64,000 bases of DNA, taken from positions 186,001 to 250,000 of the forward strand of contig JAOBSW010000948.1 in NCBI GenBank assembly GCA_026214975.1, given 5' to 3'. This document shows, piece after piece, positions 1-10,611 of the stretch (its first letter is position 1; the number at the start of each line of letters is the position of its first letter). The stretch comes from Gentiana macrophylla. Lineage: Eukaryota; Streptophyta; Magnoliopsida; Gentianales; Gentianaceae. Both the position numbers and the translations under genes were made by a program. The notes under the pieces were generated by a model. It was not told where the DNA came from and did not search any database. It saw only the letters and a list, made by a program, of their open reading frames with translations.

Positions 1-691
1 TTTCATGCACCAATGGGAGGCACTTTAATAATGCACACAATATTGTAAATCTAAAACGCTCTCTCGACTGAATAGATTCGTAATTATACTGATCAGTAAG
101 AGATGATCTGCACAAAGGGCATGAATCCTTCTTCTTCTTTACCCACCCGAGAATGCATAGACCATGAAAAACGTGATTGCACGGCGTGAAGATGACATCG
201 ATACCCTCTGTGTATTTTTCTAAGCATATCGCACAGCTTTTAACCTCCTCGTTGCTTGCATCAGAAGCTTTAAACCGTTTGAATGAATTAATTGCAAATC
301 TAACAATTTCGACCTTATCATCTAATAATAGATCAATCATATTGTCGTTGAAGATTCCATAGCGCAGCCTGTTCAATTCATCATCACTTGTCTGTAGTTC
401 CTGACTTGCCGCAGCCTCTGGAATATTAATAGCTCTCTCACCATTATTAGTGTTTTCCACCGCCTCTGGAATAGTGCTCTCACCATTAGAGTTTTCCAAG
501 GCCACTGGAACATCTGCGGCCTCACCATTATTAGGGTTTTCCAAGGCCTCTGGAATATTGCTCTCACCATTAGAGTTTTCCACGGCCACCGGAACATCTG
601 CGGCCTCACCATTATTAGGGCTTTCCGAGGCCTCTGGAATATGTATAGCCCTCTCACCATTGTTAGCGTTTTCAGCGTGGTTTGATTCCAT
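1..691 (-). CDS. RING-H2 finger E3 ubiquitin ligase-like protein (3' end outside window)
   Basis: Minus-strand frame open from an ATG at 689-691 to the window edge, 230 codons without a stop; the C-terminus is not in view. Seen: a canonical RING-H2 with Cys153, Cys156, Cys171, His173, His176, Cys179, Cys191 and Cys194 (C-X2-C-X14-C-X1-H-X2-H-X2-C-X11-C-X2-C). Residues about 10-95 are an acidic, Asn/Glu/Pro-rich tandem repeat with two full 28-residue units (26-53 and 54-81) plus partial units on each side. Residues 105-150 are a linker rich in charged and aliphatic residues. No signal peptide or membrane segment is visible. Known of the family: RING-H2 domains bind two zinc ions and recruit E2 enzymes for substrate ubiquitination. 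Inferred: a functional E3 ligase, substrate unknown. The ATG is chosen because it opens the frame just before the repeat and lies below a TATA-rich stretch. It is one of only two host-like genes seen. Confidence 0.8.
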   Translation of the reverse strand, partial: MESNHAENANNGERAIHIPEASESPNNGEAADVPVAVENSNGESNIPEALENPNNGEAADVPVALENSNGESTIPEAVENTNNGERAINIPEAAASQELQTSDDELNRLRYGIFNDNMIDLLLDDKVEIVRFAINSFKRFKASDASNEEVKSCAICLEKYTEGIDVIFTPCNHVFHGLCILGWVKKKKDSCPLCRSSLTDQYNYESIQSRERFRFTILCALLKCLPLVHE

Positions 692-734
692 TGCTATAGA
701 GAAAACCAGATCAGATAAAATCCATTAAATAGTT

Positions 735-765
735 GTGTTTATATATTATATATATATCTATACTT
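735..765 (-). promoter_or_regulatory. TATA-rich putative core promoter of the RING-H2 gene
   Basis: A TATATA-rich run lies about 45-75 bases upstream of the minus-strand ATG at 691. Position and composition fit a plant TATA region, but AT-rich sequence is common here, so support is modest. Confidence 0.35.
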
Positions 766-862
766 GTAAAACCAAAACAAAGTAGGAAAAAGAAATTGGC
801 CGAAGTTTTGAAAGTAGGGGATTTGCTTGTAAAACCAAAACACAGTTTTACAATAAGTTAGT

Positions 863-868
863 ATTTTC

Positions 869-902
<34 letters not shown>
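863..902. repeat. (TTA)n microsatellite
   Basis: About twelve TTA/ATT units upstream of the RING-H2 gene. A shorter run of the same triplet lies at 1127-1148. Simple sequence with no coding content. Confidence 0.9.
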
Positions 903-1630
903 GAAGGAAGGTGCGCTCAAAATAAAACAAAAAGAAAAATAGTAGATATCTTATTAGTACGAACGTTTAACATTTTTTTTTTAATTTCCTAAAGAAAACA
1001 TATTTTTAAAAAAGGTTTTGAGATTATGATCAGTACGAGTTTGGGCTTTTATTTGTTACATACATCGGTTACAGCATCTGTAGTATTTGTTAATATATAA
1101 AAGTTAAGTCATATCCAATAAGGATTATTATTATTATTATTATTATTAAGATTAAAGTTCTATCGACCATATTTTTGCTTATCGACATCACTTTTTTCTT
1201 GAAGCAATGCATCAGACACTAAAAAAGTTACTTTTGGCTTTTGTGCAACATAATGTCTGTGTCAGACGTTTTTGTCGGTATGCACGTCACTGGCATTGAC
1301 GTTGGTTTTCAATATCAACGTCAGCGGCAATGATATTATAGTTATAAGGGAATCAGTAGAACTTATTGATCTTTTAGCATATCTTCCCGATCTTTTCTTG
1401 GGTACAGATCATTCGGATGCTCCGTCTAGGACCTTTGATCCCCGTGGTGTCTTCTCCCTTGTCAGATTAAAGAATTTGATGTTGGAAACTGATGTTCCTC
1501 GCTTGATGGGTGCATTGAATATGCTATAGCTCACTTCAATCTGAACTTGGGCTCTTTTCTACCGATTCCTTACTCAAAACGCAAATAGCAAGCTTAATAA
1601 AGGTGTAAATTTTTAAAAATATTCCCTTTT
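903..1630. other. Gene-poor AT-rich stretch with one unassigned short ORF
   Basis: No recognisable gene. A plus-strand ORF at 1272-1529 (85 codons) matches no family I recognise; its middle has a Leu/Asp-rich segment. It may be a decayed gene piece or chance. Confidence 0.3.
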
Positions 1631-1653
1631 CGAATAATCACTAAGACGCCTTA

Positions 1654-1684
1654 TCCTCACTTATTATAGACATTGTCCCCAATG
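1654..1684 (-). other. Degenerate polypurine-tract region of an old gypsy element
   Basis: On the minus strand this reads GGGGACAATGTC followed by an AAGTGAGG purine run. The combination is typical of the block before the 3' LTR in plant gypsy elements. It lies about 430 bases beyond the pol fragment at 2113-2313 on the same strand, so both probably belong to one relic. Confidence 0.4.
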
Positions 1685-2112
1685 ACTAATAATAAAGAAA
1701 AGAAAAAGTACTTAGCTCTAGAAATGGCGGCTGAGTCCAAACGAATTCCGGAGCGTAATCGTTAGCTCCTAGGTTATTCCTCTTCCAAGTTATTACCTAC
1801 ATTCCAAATGCTTCCAAAAAATGTGAGTGACATGCGAAGGGCAATAAGAAAATAAGATGGCGGTAATTGTGCATACCAAAGGAATGCGCAAAAACAGTTT
1901 AAGCCACTTTATTCTGTTATCGACCTAAGCAAGACGCGAAAAATTTTACGAGGGTATCACATGAGAATCGTGAAGGAAATAACCACATATATCTCTAGCC
2001 AGGTGACTGAAGATATATGTGATGAAAAAACCTTGCGATTGTCATGCTACTTTATTGACTCAAAATAAAATAAACAAAAACAAAAAATAAGGGTTTAAAA
2101 ATAGTTTTGAGT

Positions 2113-2313
2113 TTATAGTCGCCAGCTCGACTGTACTAATAGGGCTCCTTCATTCATATTCTGGCTCTTCCAACGCAAAGACTTCCAATTTGGGTTATAA
2201 TTGTGCTCTAGGTAATGTTTCAGCCTGTGGCCGTTAACTGTGAAAGTTTTCCCAGAGTGTTCCTGTCTATTGGACTTATTTTTAAGTTTTAGTGATGAGT
2301 GCCAGACTAGCTG
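2113..2313 (-). pseudogene. C-terminal integrase fragment of an Athila/Tat-type gypsy element
   Basis: A 66-codon minus-strand frame ending at a TAA (2113-2115). It contains the VNGHRLKHYL signature seen at the very end of many plant gypsy pol polyproteins, just after the integrase C-terminal domain, preceded by a shortened stretch resembling the usual SRLKLF/PGKL segment. It has no start and is cut off at about 2314 by a stop. The rest of pol is absent; only a PPT-like remnant at 1654-1684 may belong to the same copy. Known of the family: this region follows the DDE core and helps bind DNA. Inferred: a 3' remnant older than the nest to its right. Confidence 0.65.
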
Positions 2314-2334
2314 TTATAGAGCAAGGGCAAAAAG

Positions 2335-2440
2335 ATGTCTAGATCAAATGTATAGGCTTATTAGAGTTTGATCTTTGTATAGGTTTGATCAAATAAGCAC
2401 TGTAAAAGGTCAGCTGACTTTCATCAGCAGACCTGTCTAC
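2335..2440 (+). mobile_element. Possible left piece of the Sirevirus-like element split by E1
   Basis: This short flank carries TCAGCAGACC and CTACTGA motifs that are otherwise dense in the copia element at 27471-36000. That suggests E1 inserted into the copia 5' LTR and this is its left part. No clear 5-bp duplication joins it to 27471, so the link is an inference. Confidence 0.3.
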
Positions 2441-3560
2441 TGATTGAGCTAAAATTCACCCTTCAAAAACAATTTATAAAGACTCAAACCGTGGGCAAAC
2501 TAACTCTCTAACCGGCAGTGTACCGGTCGATTGCTAAAATAGCTATATGAGTATGAGGTCGAACACAAGGGAAAAGTGTTTGTGAGTACCAAAGCAAACG
2601 TGTTACTTAGTCTAAGCGATCAATGTTTTTAAAGTGCTTGTTTACTACAACGACACTAAAGTGATTCTTACTAACGAGTCTAAAGATAGAAAAGAAAGAA
2701 AGAAGATTAAACTACTATGTTTTAAAGATAGGTTAAAGGACATAGCCGAACTATGATCAAAATAGCTAGTTTCAACCCCAAGGGTAGACAAAACCGGGAG
2801 TGTGCATTATAACAAACGAACTCTCACATACGATTTCACGGGTACGAACTCCTAATCCCGGTGCTAAGGTCTGAACAACTCTCTCCTAACACCTTATGCC
2901 GCGTTAACTAACCTTCCCTAAAGAAGATTCACGAACAAGACATGTTATGCACTAGAGCCGCTTAAAAGTTAAAAGGAGTAACCTCACTTATGGCTCGGGC
3001 TTAACAACTAAGTTTAGCCCACGCCGCGATCTTAGAACCCCTTTTCCACATCCTCTATCGAACAACTCTTTAGAGTGATGTGTGTGGTTTTGACCTGTGT
3101 GATCAATCGAGCCCAAATATGTTATAACAAGTTCTAAGACATGAAACATGCAAGATACAACAATAAAAAGCACTATCCACTCCTAATTTCATCACCCAAA
3201 GGGTGATTTCACCAAATTTCACATGATTCGACTATGAAAAGTGGATTAGCTACTCATTATACTAGTTAAAACATAGAAGAAGTTGTAAATTAAAGACATA
3301 ACAAGTAAAAGAAAGAAGAAATATACCATTAATTTGTAGAAATTGAGATTAGATCCAAAAGTACAAAATAGAAAACTAATTAAAAGATGATCTCTTAGTG
3401 TTTGGAGTAGAAATCTGAGCTAAGAAATGGAAAGATTAAACTAAAATAGTGTTGATTTAAGCTAAGAGAATGTATTCTAAGCTATTACAAAATTCGAGCT
3501 AAGAAATGGGTAGAGTTTTGCTAAGAGAATAGTTTTTTTAAAGAAATAGTCTAAGGGGGT

Positions 3561-3568
3561 ATTTATAG
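3561..3568 (-). promoter_or_regulatory. TATA box of the E1 LTR
   Basis: Minus-strand CTATAAATACCCC about 30 bases downstream of the last AAACGCGCGTTT-like motif. The same arrangement is kept in the right LTR at 26817-26824. Confidence 0.6.
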
Positions 3569-3597
3569 GTGGGGGAAAATCTGCAAGAATTTGGCTT

Positions 3598-3860
3598 CAA
3601 ACGCATGTTTGGAGGGCTGAGACTGGCGTTTAACATCTTCAAACGCGCGTTTGGCTTAGTGCAAATGCACGTTTCGCTTCATTTCTGGGCAGGGACTTGA
3701 CTGTTCTTCTTCTGGAACACGCGTTTAGAAGGTTCAAACACGCGTTTGGAGAACTTGGAACGCGCGTTTAAGGTAGTTTCAAACGCGCCGCCGAGGTCTT
3801 GAACTCAATCAATCGATGACTTTGAAACGCGACGCGTTTGGGGTTCAAACGCCGCATTTG
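3598..3860. repeat. Array of AAACGCGCGTTT-like palindromes in the E1 3' LTR
   Basis: About ten copies or variants of a 12-bp self-complementary core, spaced roughly 15-50 bp. Several are damaged (for example CGCGACGCG and CGCCGC variants) compared with the right LTR. Confidence 0.85.
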
Positions 3861-4203
3861 AACCCCTCGTTGCCCCAAAACTTCACTTCTCTTCCTCTTT
3901 GATCTCTCCTCTTGCCTCGATCATGCCTTTGCCACAAATCATCACTTCTCGGTCCTCGAGATACCAATACCTTCAACATCATAAACAACCAAAACATCCA
4001 AACAATTCCGAGGGTAAAAGTGCTCGGGAATGGGGTTAATATCAACAAAAAGGGTAATAATCCATCAAAGTGACGGATTCACTCCCGCGCCATGAGCTCA
4101 CGATAACACCCCAAAACGGTCTAAATCAACCAAAATGTGCTTTGAAAATATGGTAAACGGGATAAATAATGCACCGTAGTCACGTGAAAGTTGACTCCCA
4201 TCA

Positions 4204-4230
4204 ACCACCCCACACTTAGCCTTTGCTCGC
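4204..4230 (-). other. E1 polypurine tract
   Basis: Minus-strand CGAGCAAAGGCTAAGTGTGGGG then TGG and the LTR, read in two parts: CGAGCAAAGGCT and AAGTGTGGGG. E2 has nearly the same block immediately before its 3' LTR (24018-24043), supporting its role as plus-strand DNA primer. Confidence 0.75.
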
Positions 4231-6174
4231 CTCGAGTAAACTTGGTGTTTTTAAAATAAACCAAGGGATTCAACTTTATGATGTAGGTGCTACTACTCAC
4301 ACTCGAGGTAACCACAAAGTAAGAAACACGAACATATACACACCGGTATAACATTATCAAGAAAATGGGGTGTGTGTGGTGCCAAGCTAAAACCAAGTGC
4401 TCAAAATGATTATCGGGGCTTGAATCCCGACCAAAAGTCTACCAATCGTTTCATACTCACTAGTCTCTCCACTAATCATGGTTACTAAGTTTGGGCACAA
4501 TCGGGTAGGACTTGAAAGGTTATAACGTTAGGCTAGGGTGATTCCGGTTAATCGAAAAGGATAATTTGGGAACTGGAGAAAAAGAAGTACGAGTGAACCT
4601 AATCAACAAGTGTACCACCTCATTTCTAACATACAAACCATCCAAACTCCTCTTTGATTAATTGAACATTTTGGGAACCATAGGATACTAACATACCCGA
4701 ACTCATTGCCTAATTCAACTATGTTTCAAGTTTCATAAGGCGAGGTCGAATACATTAGCACCTATCTCACTATCCCAACTCCAACATCATAAGTATCACT
4801 TCCGAGCTCAATCCTTTGATTCCAACCTTTTATTTCAATAAACTCTAAGCTTTTATTCAATGTGAGCTAATTTATTTTGAACTTTGAGTTTATTTTTTTA
4901 TTTTTTTAAAGAAAGAAGAAATATTCACAGATTTTTCTTTTCTTCTTGGGCCAAACCCAAATACTAGGCCCAAATGAGCTCATCTTCTCCTTATAGCTCC
5001 AAACAAGAAAACACCAACCCATCAAAACATCATTTCCCCCACCCCACACTTGCCTTAGCAAGTGTGTTCTAACAAAAGACTAAGTCCACTCGTGGGTAAA
5101 AATGAAGGAAATGTGACCATAATTAAGGCTCAAGGGTAGGTTTCTGACTAAGTAACAAAACGGCTATAAGACGAATGGTGGTCAGACCATTCTATCAAGG
5201 CTGAGAGGGGCTACGAAGGTCTAATGTTTCGGGATAAGGCTTATTTGGCTATGGTTGGTCAAAGACACGCCAGTACCGTCATCCCGTATCCGACTTAGGT
5301 GAACCTTTCTATTTCGACTCGAGACTACTGGTATGTGAGGTGGTAGCAATCAAATTGTGAACAAAGTGTAGCTTACATGAAATTAATAAACTCCATTCTC
5401 AAGATAATATTAAACCGCAGTGTACAAGTTCGGGGCCCTACTAAGATAATCACCACTCGAATGTGAGAATAATACACACGACACGTGTTACAAACCCTTG
5501 AAATTTTTTAAAAATTACCCAAAAATCGACTCGAGCCCGGTCATAGGCTAAGCATACCACAAGTCAAGCACATTTAACAACAAAACCAAGAAAACGGCTA
5601 AGTCTCCCGCCCCACACTTAAACGAAACACTGTCCTCAGTGTGTGAGAGATAAAAAAGTAAAAGACTTAGCTGTTTGACCAAAAACCCGGCAGGAATTCG
5701 CAATCGTGACTCGAAACTCGTGGACAACCTCGTATAAATCCATCCCATAACCTAAAGCGAGATCAATGTAAACAAAGAAATCAGATGCACGGATCGAATC
5801 CCCGTGCTAGAAAGTAAGCAATAGGTAAGCGGATGTGTAAAATAATGAGGTCATGCCACAAGACAGATCAAAGCATAAAAGAGGGGGATACGGGATATGT
5901 AATGGAAGGATACAAAAGAAAAATAAAAAAGAGCATCCATGCATCATATATAAACCAATAATAAAAATCAACGTCATCCCACAAGATAAATCAAAGAAAA
6001 TGGAGACATACACGGTCAAGGTGCCTCTGTGGGCTCAAAAATAAGTGCGCGTGTATGCAAAGTGAAGTCTATCCATAGAATGATGAAAGAATGTCAAAAG
6101 TAGCTGAAACCTCATAGTATGAAAGAAACAGATTAGCAAAATAAGATAAGAGTATAAACATGCATGAAAACATG
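4231..6174 (-). other. E1 3' untranslated region
   Basis: No coding frame of note between the accessory ORF and the PPT. It contains two further AAGTGTGGGG copies on the minus strand (5042-5051 and 5610-5619) and a stretch resembling a tRNA T-arm (GGATCGAATCC near 5783). Confidence 0.5.
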
Positions 6175-7884
6175 CTAGTCTGCTCCATGTCCTTGTACAT
6201 CAGTGGTGGAGTCATGAGTGCTCGATGATGGTGCAACCACAGTAGCTACACTCTCAGTCTGTGTAGGTCCTGCAGCACCTGTCATATCTGCCTCTGTCTC
6301 AGCCCCATCTGTGCCAATCAGATCATCCAAAGCAATGTCATCAAACTCCTCCTCTGGCTCGTCAACAATCAACTCCTCTGAGACCCTCTGCAAGTCCGCC
6401 TCAATCTCTGGGGTACACTGGAATGGTGAATCATCTAAGTCCAACTGAGGAAGGTCTATCTATCTGGCCCGAGCGAATATCCTCTGATTCTCAACAATTC
6501 CATTCATAGTCAGCCGTAGACTATCCATCCAATCCCGCTATTTATGAGCGATCAAAAGCCCTCGACGCCACTAAGCCACGGTCCCCGCTGCCGGTGTAAA
6601 AGGTGGAGGTGGAGGTGGATGTAGTGTAGTGGAAGGTCCAGAGTGAATGGAGGAGGTGAAGGTATTGTGGTGGTGGTGGTGGGAGGTGATGACAGGTGGA
6701 GGTATAGGGAGTGTGGTGGATGTAGTCGAGGTGGTGGGGCGAAGGACGGTGTGAATAGGTCGTGGGGTGGGCCTAGGAGGTCTTGGAGTGGTACGGGCAT
6801 TGAACGGCTTAGGAACCACGGGCTGGTTCTTCTTCCTCAATATCTGATCGCCGGGATATTCCTCAACCGGTGCTCCCTTGCATAAGCCATAAATGAGGTA
6901 AGGGCACATGAGCATACGACGCTTAACCTTCTGATTCTCTCTAAAATCCTCGAAAATAGTCTTCCCGACATCTACCTTCAGATCATAATGTAAGGCATAC
7001 AACAATTGCAAGTCCTTGATGTGGAAATGCGTAATGTTGTCCTTCGGTAGAAAGCGATTCTCGGGAGAACTTCGCTTAACTTTCCACTCATCGTGCCAAG
7101 TTGTCGCTACTAATCGATTCCATGCACTACTTCCCTAGATATCCATCAGAACTGGATTGATGTCCTTCCTCATCTTTTCTAACGGATCCTCGACTGTATT
7201 CCCCAACGTCGCTCTCTCCGCAAACCAACTATTATAATCTTGGCCTCAAAAGTCGGTATCCGTAGTAATCATTAATTGCCTTGACGGACCACGGACATTG
7301 ACTCCTCTCACCTTTATGAAACCCGACTCTAGATTGGCCACACTAAAATTCGTGATACCATTCCCGAACTAGTGTAAGGTTGAGGTTCCTTCCGGCTCAT
7401 AAATCAAGTTGTTCCATCCTCTCTTTCTCAAGTTGTCGATGAAGGTTTGAGGAACCACCTTAAGATCTAACCCCCTCTCGTAACACATGCTCTTCGTGGC
7501 GATATACTCATTATAGTTGGTCATGGCCACTGGTGAGTTGAAACTCCGGTCGAAAGGTAAAGGCTCGTGAGGAGGAGGGTCTAGTGGGGGATCTTGCTCG
7601 GGAATACTATGAGGAGGGAATGAAACAGGTGTTTGTGCAGTTTTGGCTCGCTTCCGTGCTAAGGGCACAATCTCACTCTCAAGGTCTGTTGTCTCCTCAC
7701 TCTAACTACTAGAATTCCTCCCTTCAGTGTCCGGCTCAAATTCCTCCTCGGAAGTCTCATCTCTCAACTGTCCAAAAGGCTTTAGGGCTCTAGGATTCCT
7801 ACCCTTGGCACGGTCCGTATCACTAATCCGGATACCACCCTTAGGTATCCAGGGATAAACTAGGGTTTTCTGCTTTTTGGGCAT
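6175..7884 (-). pseudogene. E1 accessory 3' ORF, plant-transposon-protein-like
   Basis: Minus-strand coding region starting at the ATG at 7884 and interrupted by a few stops, the first an in-frame TAG near 7704 between otherwise continuous protein. Order: basic N-terminus (7884-7700); a proline-rich segment followed by a globular part (7668-7369); a conserved core (about 7090-6850) with NITHFHI, LKVDVGK and GLCKG; a Pro/Thr/His-rich tail with a run of five His (6850-6571); an acidic C-terminus (6444-6175). The core aligns by eye with the E2 accessory ORF. It resembles the domain annotated as putative plant transposon protein in Athila-type elements; biochemical function is unknown. It lies between the post-pol block and the PPT, the place of the env-like ORF in Athila elements. 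No membrane segment is evident. Confidence 0.65.
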
Positions 7885-8502
7885 GTGTTTGGTTACCGGC
7901 TGTTTTTTCCTTTCCCTTTACCCTCGGTTTCTTTACTTTTAGTCTCTCTCATTATCTCTATACTCACAAAACACCACCCATCAACCAAATCAAACAATCA
8001 AAACCAACCCGGTTATCGTCCAACCGGGATTTCAAAACAAAGCAACCCAAACAACGAATCACCCCACGAGAGCCACACCATTCATCATCAACCATAAGAC
8101 AAGAAAAATAAAACACAAAACAGGATACATAATCAATAACAATCAATAACGGATAGGGGTGTTAAACCAAAAGGCCAAAACTAACCCTAACCAAACTTAG
8201 ACGAAACCAAAATGTACCTGCATTTTATGCTTAAACGAGATGAGATGAACGATTTGGAGCAAAGCACGAGTCCCGAAACGTCAATGGAGGTCAAATTCAA
8301 CCTAGGCAAAAAGTTGCCTAAAGTGAAGATCGAATCGAGAAAACGAGGGATTTGTTGTTGGAATGGATTAGTGGAATCAAAAGAAGAGATTGAGAGGTGT
8401 TGTTTGGTGCTTGAATCGCTGAAAATGGAGTAATAATGAGGGATTACGATAAAAAGGGTGGGGAGAGGCTGCCGGACGTTCGTAGGGTTTGAAGTTGAAT
8501 TC
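7885..8502 (-). other. Leader region of the E1 accessory ORF
   Basis: AT-rich, without a conserved ORF, between the internal palindrome array with its TATA-like site and the accessory ATG. Composition resembles a plant 5' UTR. By analogy with E2 it may hold an intron, but I found no decisive splice pair. Confidence 0.35.
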
Positions 8503-8742
8503 TGAACGCCGGTTTCGAAACGCATGGGTATATGAAGGAGATGGACCCAAACGCGCGTTTAGAAAGGTGAAACGCGCGTTTCGCATATCCAAACGCACGT
8601 TTGAAATCTGAAATGCACGTTTGAAAGGGAAAATTACGAACAGAGAGTTGAGGCCTGAAACGCGCGTTTGAAATGGTTCCAAACGCGCGTTTGGAAAGGC
8701 GCAAGACTAAACGCACGTTTGAAATGGCTAAACGGGCGTTTG
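8503..8742. repeat. Internal array of AAACGCGCGTTT-like palindromes in E1
   Basis: Eight or nine copies (starting near 8505, 8549, 8570, 8588, 8610, 8658, 8681, 8709 and 8729) of the same core as in the E1 LTRs, here between the post-pol block and the accessory ORF. The flanking sequence differs from that of the LTR. Confidence 0.85.
8526..8536 (-). promoter_or_regulatory. TATA-like site at the edge of the E1 internal array
   Basis: Minus-strand TTCATATACCC near the accessory-ORF side of the array. It mirrors the LTR arrangement of array then TATA, although one weak motif copy lies beyond it. Confidence 0.35.
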
Positions 8743-8845
8743 AAAGGCTGGAACAAGGCTAACTCAAGATTGATACCCCACACTTGATTCTTACCACCCC
8801 GAGACCACTAGAAACACCAACTCACTCAACATAAACTACGAAATG

Positions 8846-8891
8846 GTGGGTTGCCTCCCCCAAGCGCCTTTGTTTTACGTCGTTGGCTCGA
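8846..8891 (-). other. Conserved post-pol block (AAACAAAGGCGC..GGGAGGCAACCCA)
   Basis: Minus-strand TCGAGCCAACGACGT, AAACAAAGGCGC and GGGAGGCAACCCA in order. E2 has the same block at 20066-20108. From general knowledge, Athila-type elements often carry this motif just after the pol stop. In E1 it remains although pol is missing. Confidence 0.7.
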
Positions 8892-9458
8892 CAAAATGGA
8901 TTATACAGTGCCAATTGTTTCAAAGTTATACTATTAGCACAGGTGAGGAAAGGTAGAAGTGCTTTGTTTAACGTCATTAGCATCGACGTAGTGGCACTAA
9001 ACGGACTCATACCTCAAAAGACTCAAAACAACAATTCAAATATTTTATTTCAAACAAGTATCACCAAAACCATCAACCAAAATCCGAGCTCAAAAAGATC
9101 AACAACTCAAGAAGACTAAAATAGCAAGCATCACGGAAACCGAGTTCACTAGAAACTTACCTCTCACGGCCCTCAATGCTACCTCTTCCCAACTCAGGAA
9201 TCCTCTTTTGTCAAAATCTCTCATCACCTTCTTCTTGTAATTGCCATTCCATGGTAGTTGTCCCATTTTACAAATTCAATGAGCTCCATCTACCAGTGAG
9301 TACTCAAAATCGATCGCATAATACTCATCAACACAAAGTGGAAGAGTGTAATAATCCGGGACCGCATGCTAATAATCTCCACTTCTCCCGGTAGCTCTAC
9401 CATAGATGGCTCTTCGCCTCATACGATTTCACCACACTCTTCATAATGACATCTTCAT
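8892..9458 (-). other. E1 interior without recognisable coding
   Basis: Between the gag-like remnant and the post-pol block. Minus-strand frames are short and broken and match no pol domain. This is where protease, RT, RNase H and integrase would be in an autonomous relative. Confidence 0.5.
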
Positions 9459-10485
9459 TTACTTCAATTGGGAGTGAGGTGAAATGGGCGATCCCAGTTT
9501 CTCTTCTGACTCTAATTCTGTCTCATCAAATAGCGTGCTTAAATCTCTCATACACCATTCGAGGTTATCATTTTGCATTTCTTCGGGAGGCGGTGTGATA
9601 GATAAAATTTGCACCTCTTTCATCTCCAAATCTTGCACTTCCTCTTCATTCCAAAACAAGCTATTCTCATCACCAAAGAATTCTTGCTCACCATAACAAT
9701 GGTCGGTTCCACCACACACTCCACCAAGGTTTCATCAATTTTCATCTCAAGGGGTGAAGGTGCAACAGGTAGAACGTGAAACCCGACATAATCAAATATC
9801 GCACTGGAGGTGGCACTATGAGCAATCCCAACTTACTATCCGGCTCGTAAATCTCATCATAGCAAATTGAATCATCAACCTCACTCTCAACTCCGAACTT
9901 CTTCAATGATAACATCATCATCCCGACCACCTCTATTGCACATGTCTCTTCCTCTTTCTCACGCCTCCTCTTTTCAATCAATTGCCCCATCCCATCTTCA
10001 AGATTTCTTATGTCGGAGTCAAAGCTTCTATTGAACTCTTGCATATCCTTGTTCATTTGAATCAAAATCTCGCTCAATTGAATCAATCGCCCATTTGAAT
10101 GTCGGTGAAGCCTTCTTGTGGCATGGGGGCAAACTGATCATACTGACTTTGATTCATTGGAGGTGAGTAGTAGGCTTCTTTCCATGCCAGGCTCTGATCA
10201 AGTGGCTAAACTGGTGAAGCTATCAACGCGCTGAGTATGAACACCGTAATCCTCGATAAGCACTAGGGTTCGACAACCCTCATAATGTTGTGGCTCATTA
10301 CTTGAATAACCATAATTTTGACTTTGGCATACACTAGGGCACTGATAAGCCCATGAACCATGGTTACATTGCTGTTGATACTGAGGCTGAGGCACGAACT
10401 GTTGTTGATAACATTGTTCAGGTGCATGAGGTTGGTAGGGGTAATGTTGTTCAGGTGAGTAGTATTGATTGAAAAATCCATCCAT
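9459..10485 (-). pseudogene. E1 remnant resembling a gag C-terminal region
   Basis: Starts at an ATG at 10485, about 105 bases inside the PBS. Segments: Gln/Tyr/Pro-rich peptide (10485-10198), a short MNQSQYDQF-type segment, then after a frameshift a charged helix containing RNLEDGMGQL (10086-9742), then an acidic segment (9719-9459). The RNLE..GQL helix resembles the region after the zinc knuckle of Athila gag, where related elements have a similar coiled segment. No capsid (retrotransposon gag) domain and no zinc knuckle are seen. Two or more stops or shifts break it. Inferred: a shortened gag or gag-derived protein of a non-autonomous family; it might instead be only an RNA packaging region. 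Confidence 0.5.
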
Positions 10486-10590
10486 TTAAGCTCAAGCTGC
10501 AAGATCTCAGAAAACAACAAGAAAACAATAAAACAAAACCTAGGCCCAAGCCTTCGGTTCCCTTGCAAGATATCACAAATAGCACACAAT

Positions 10591-10608
10591 TCCCCGGCAA
10601 CGGCGCCA
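10591..10608 (-). other. E1 primer binding site, tRNA-Asp type
   Basis: The plus strand reads TCCCCGGCAACGGCGCCA, matching the 3' end of plant tRNA-Asp(GTC) as I know it, so the minus strand is complementary to that tRNA. It lies 3 bases from the right LTR and fixes element orientation. Confidence 0.85.
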
Positions 10609-10611
10609 TTT

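Larger units (their letters stand above)
2441..4203 (-). repeat. E1 3' LTR (left copy)
   Basis: 1763-bp copy matching the reassembled right LTR almost throughout. It contains the palindrome array (3598-3860) and, on the minus strand, a TATAAAT box just downstream of it. On the minus strand it starts TGATGGGAG and ends CAATCA, giving TG..CA ends. Confidence 0.85.

Noticed and set aside
373..660. Minus-strand ORF with repeated MVRP-type peptides, and a plus-strand ORF at 450-728
   Set aside because: Other-frame shadows of the RING-H2 N-terminal tandem repeat.
1272..1529. 85-codon plus-strand ORF as a real gene
   Set aside because: No recognised domain, no clear promoter, composition like surrounding DNA; kept only as a note.
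5778..5808. tRNA-like T-arm (GGATCGAATCC with paired flanks)
   Set aside because: No acceptor stem, D-arm or anticodon arm with correct spacing was found; at most a chance or SINE-like fragment.
8503..8742. Regular short repeats with spacers, superficially like a CRISPR array
   Set aside because: Cores are 12-bp palindromes with variable spacing inside a plant retrotransposon, with no cas genes; also present in LTRs.
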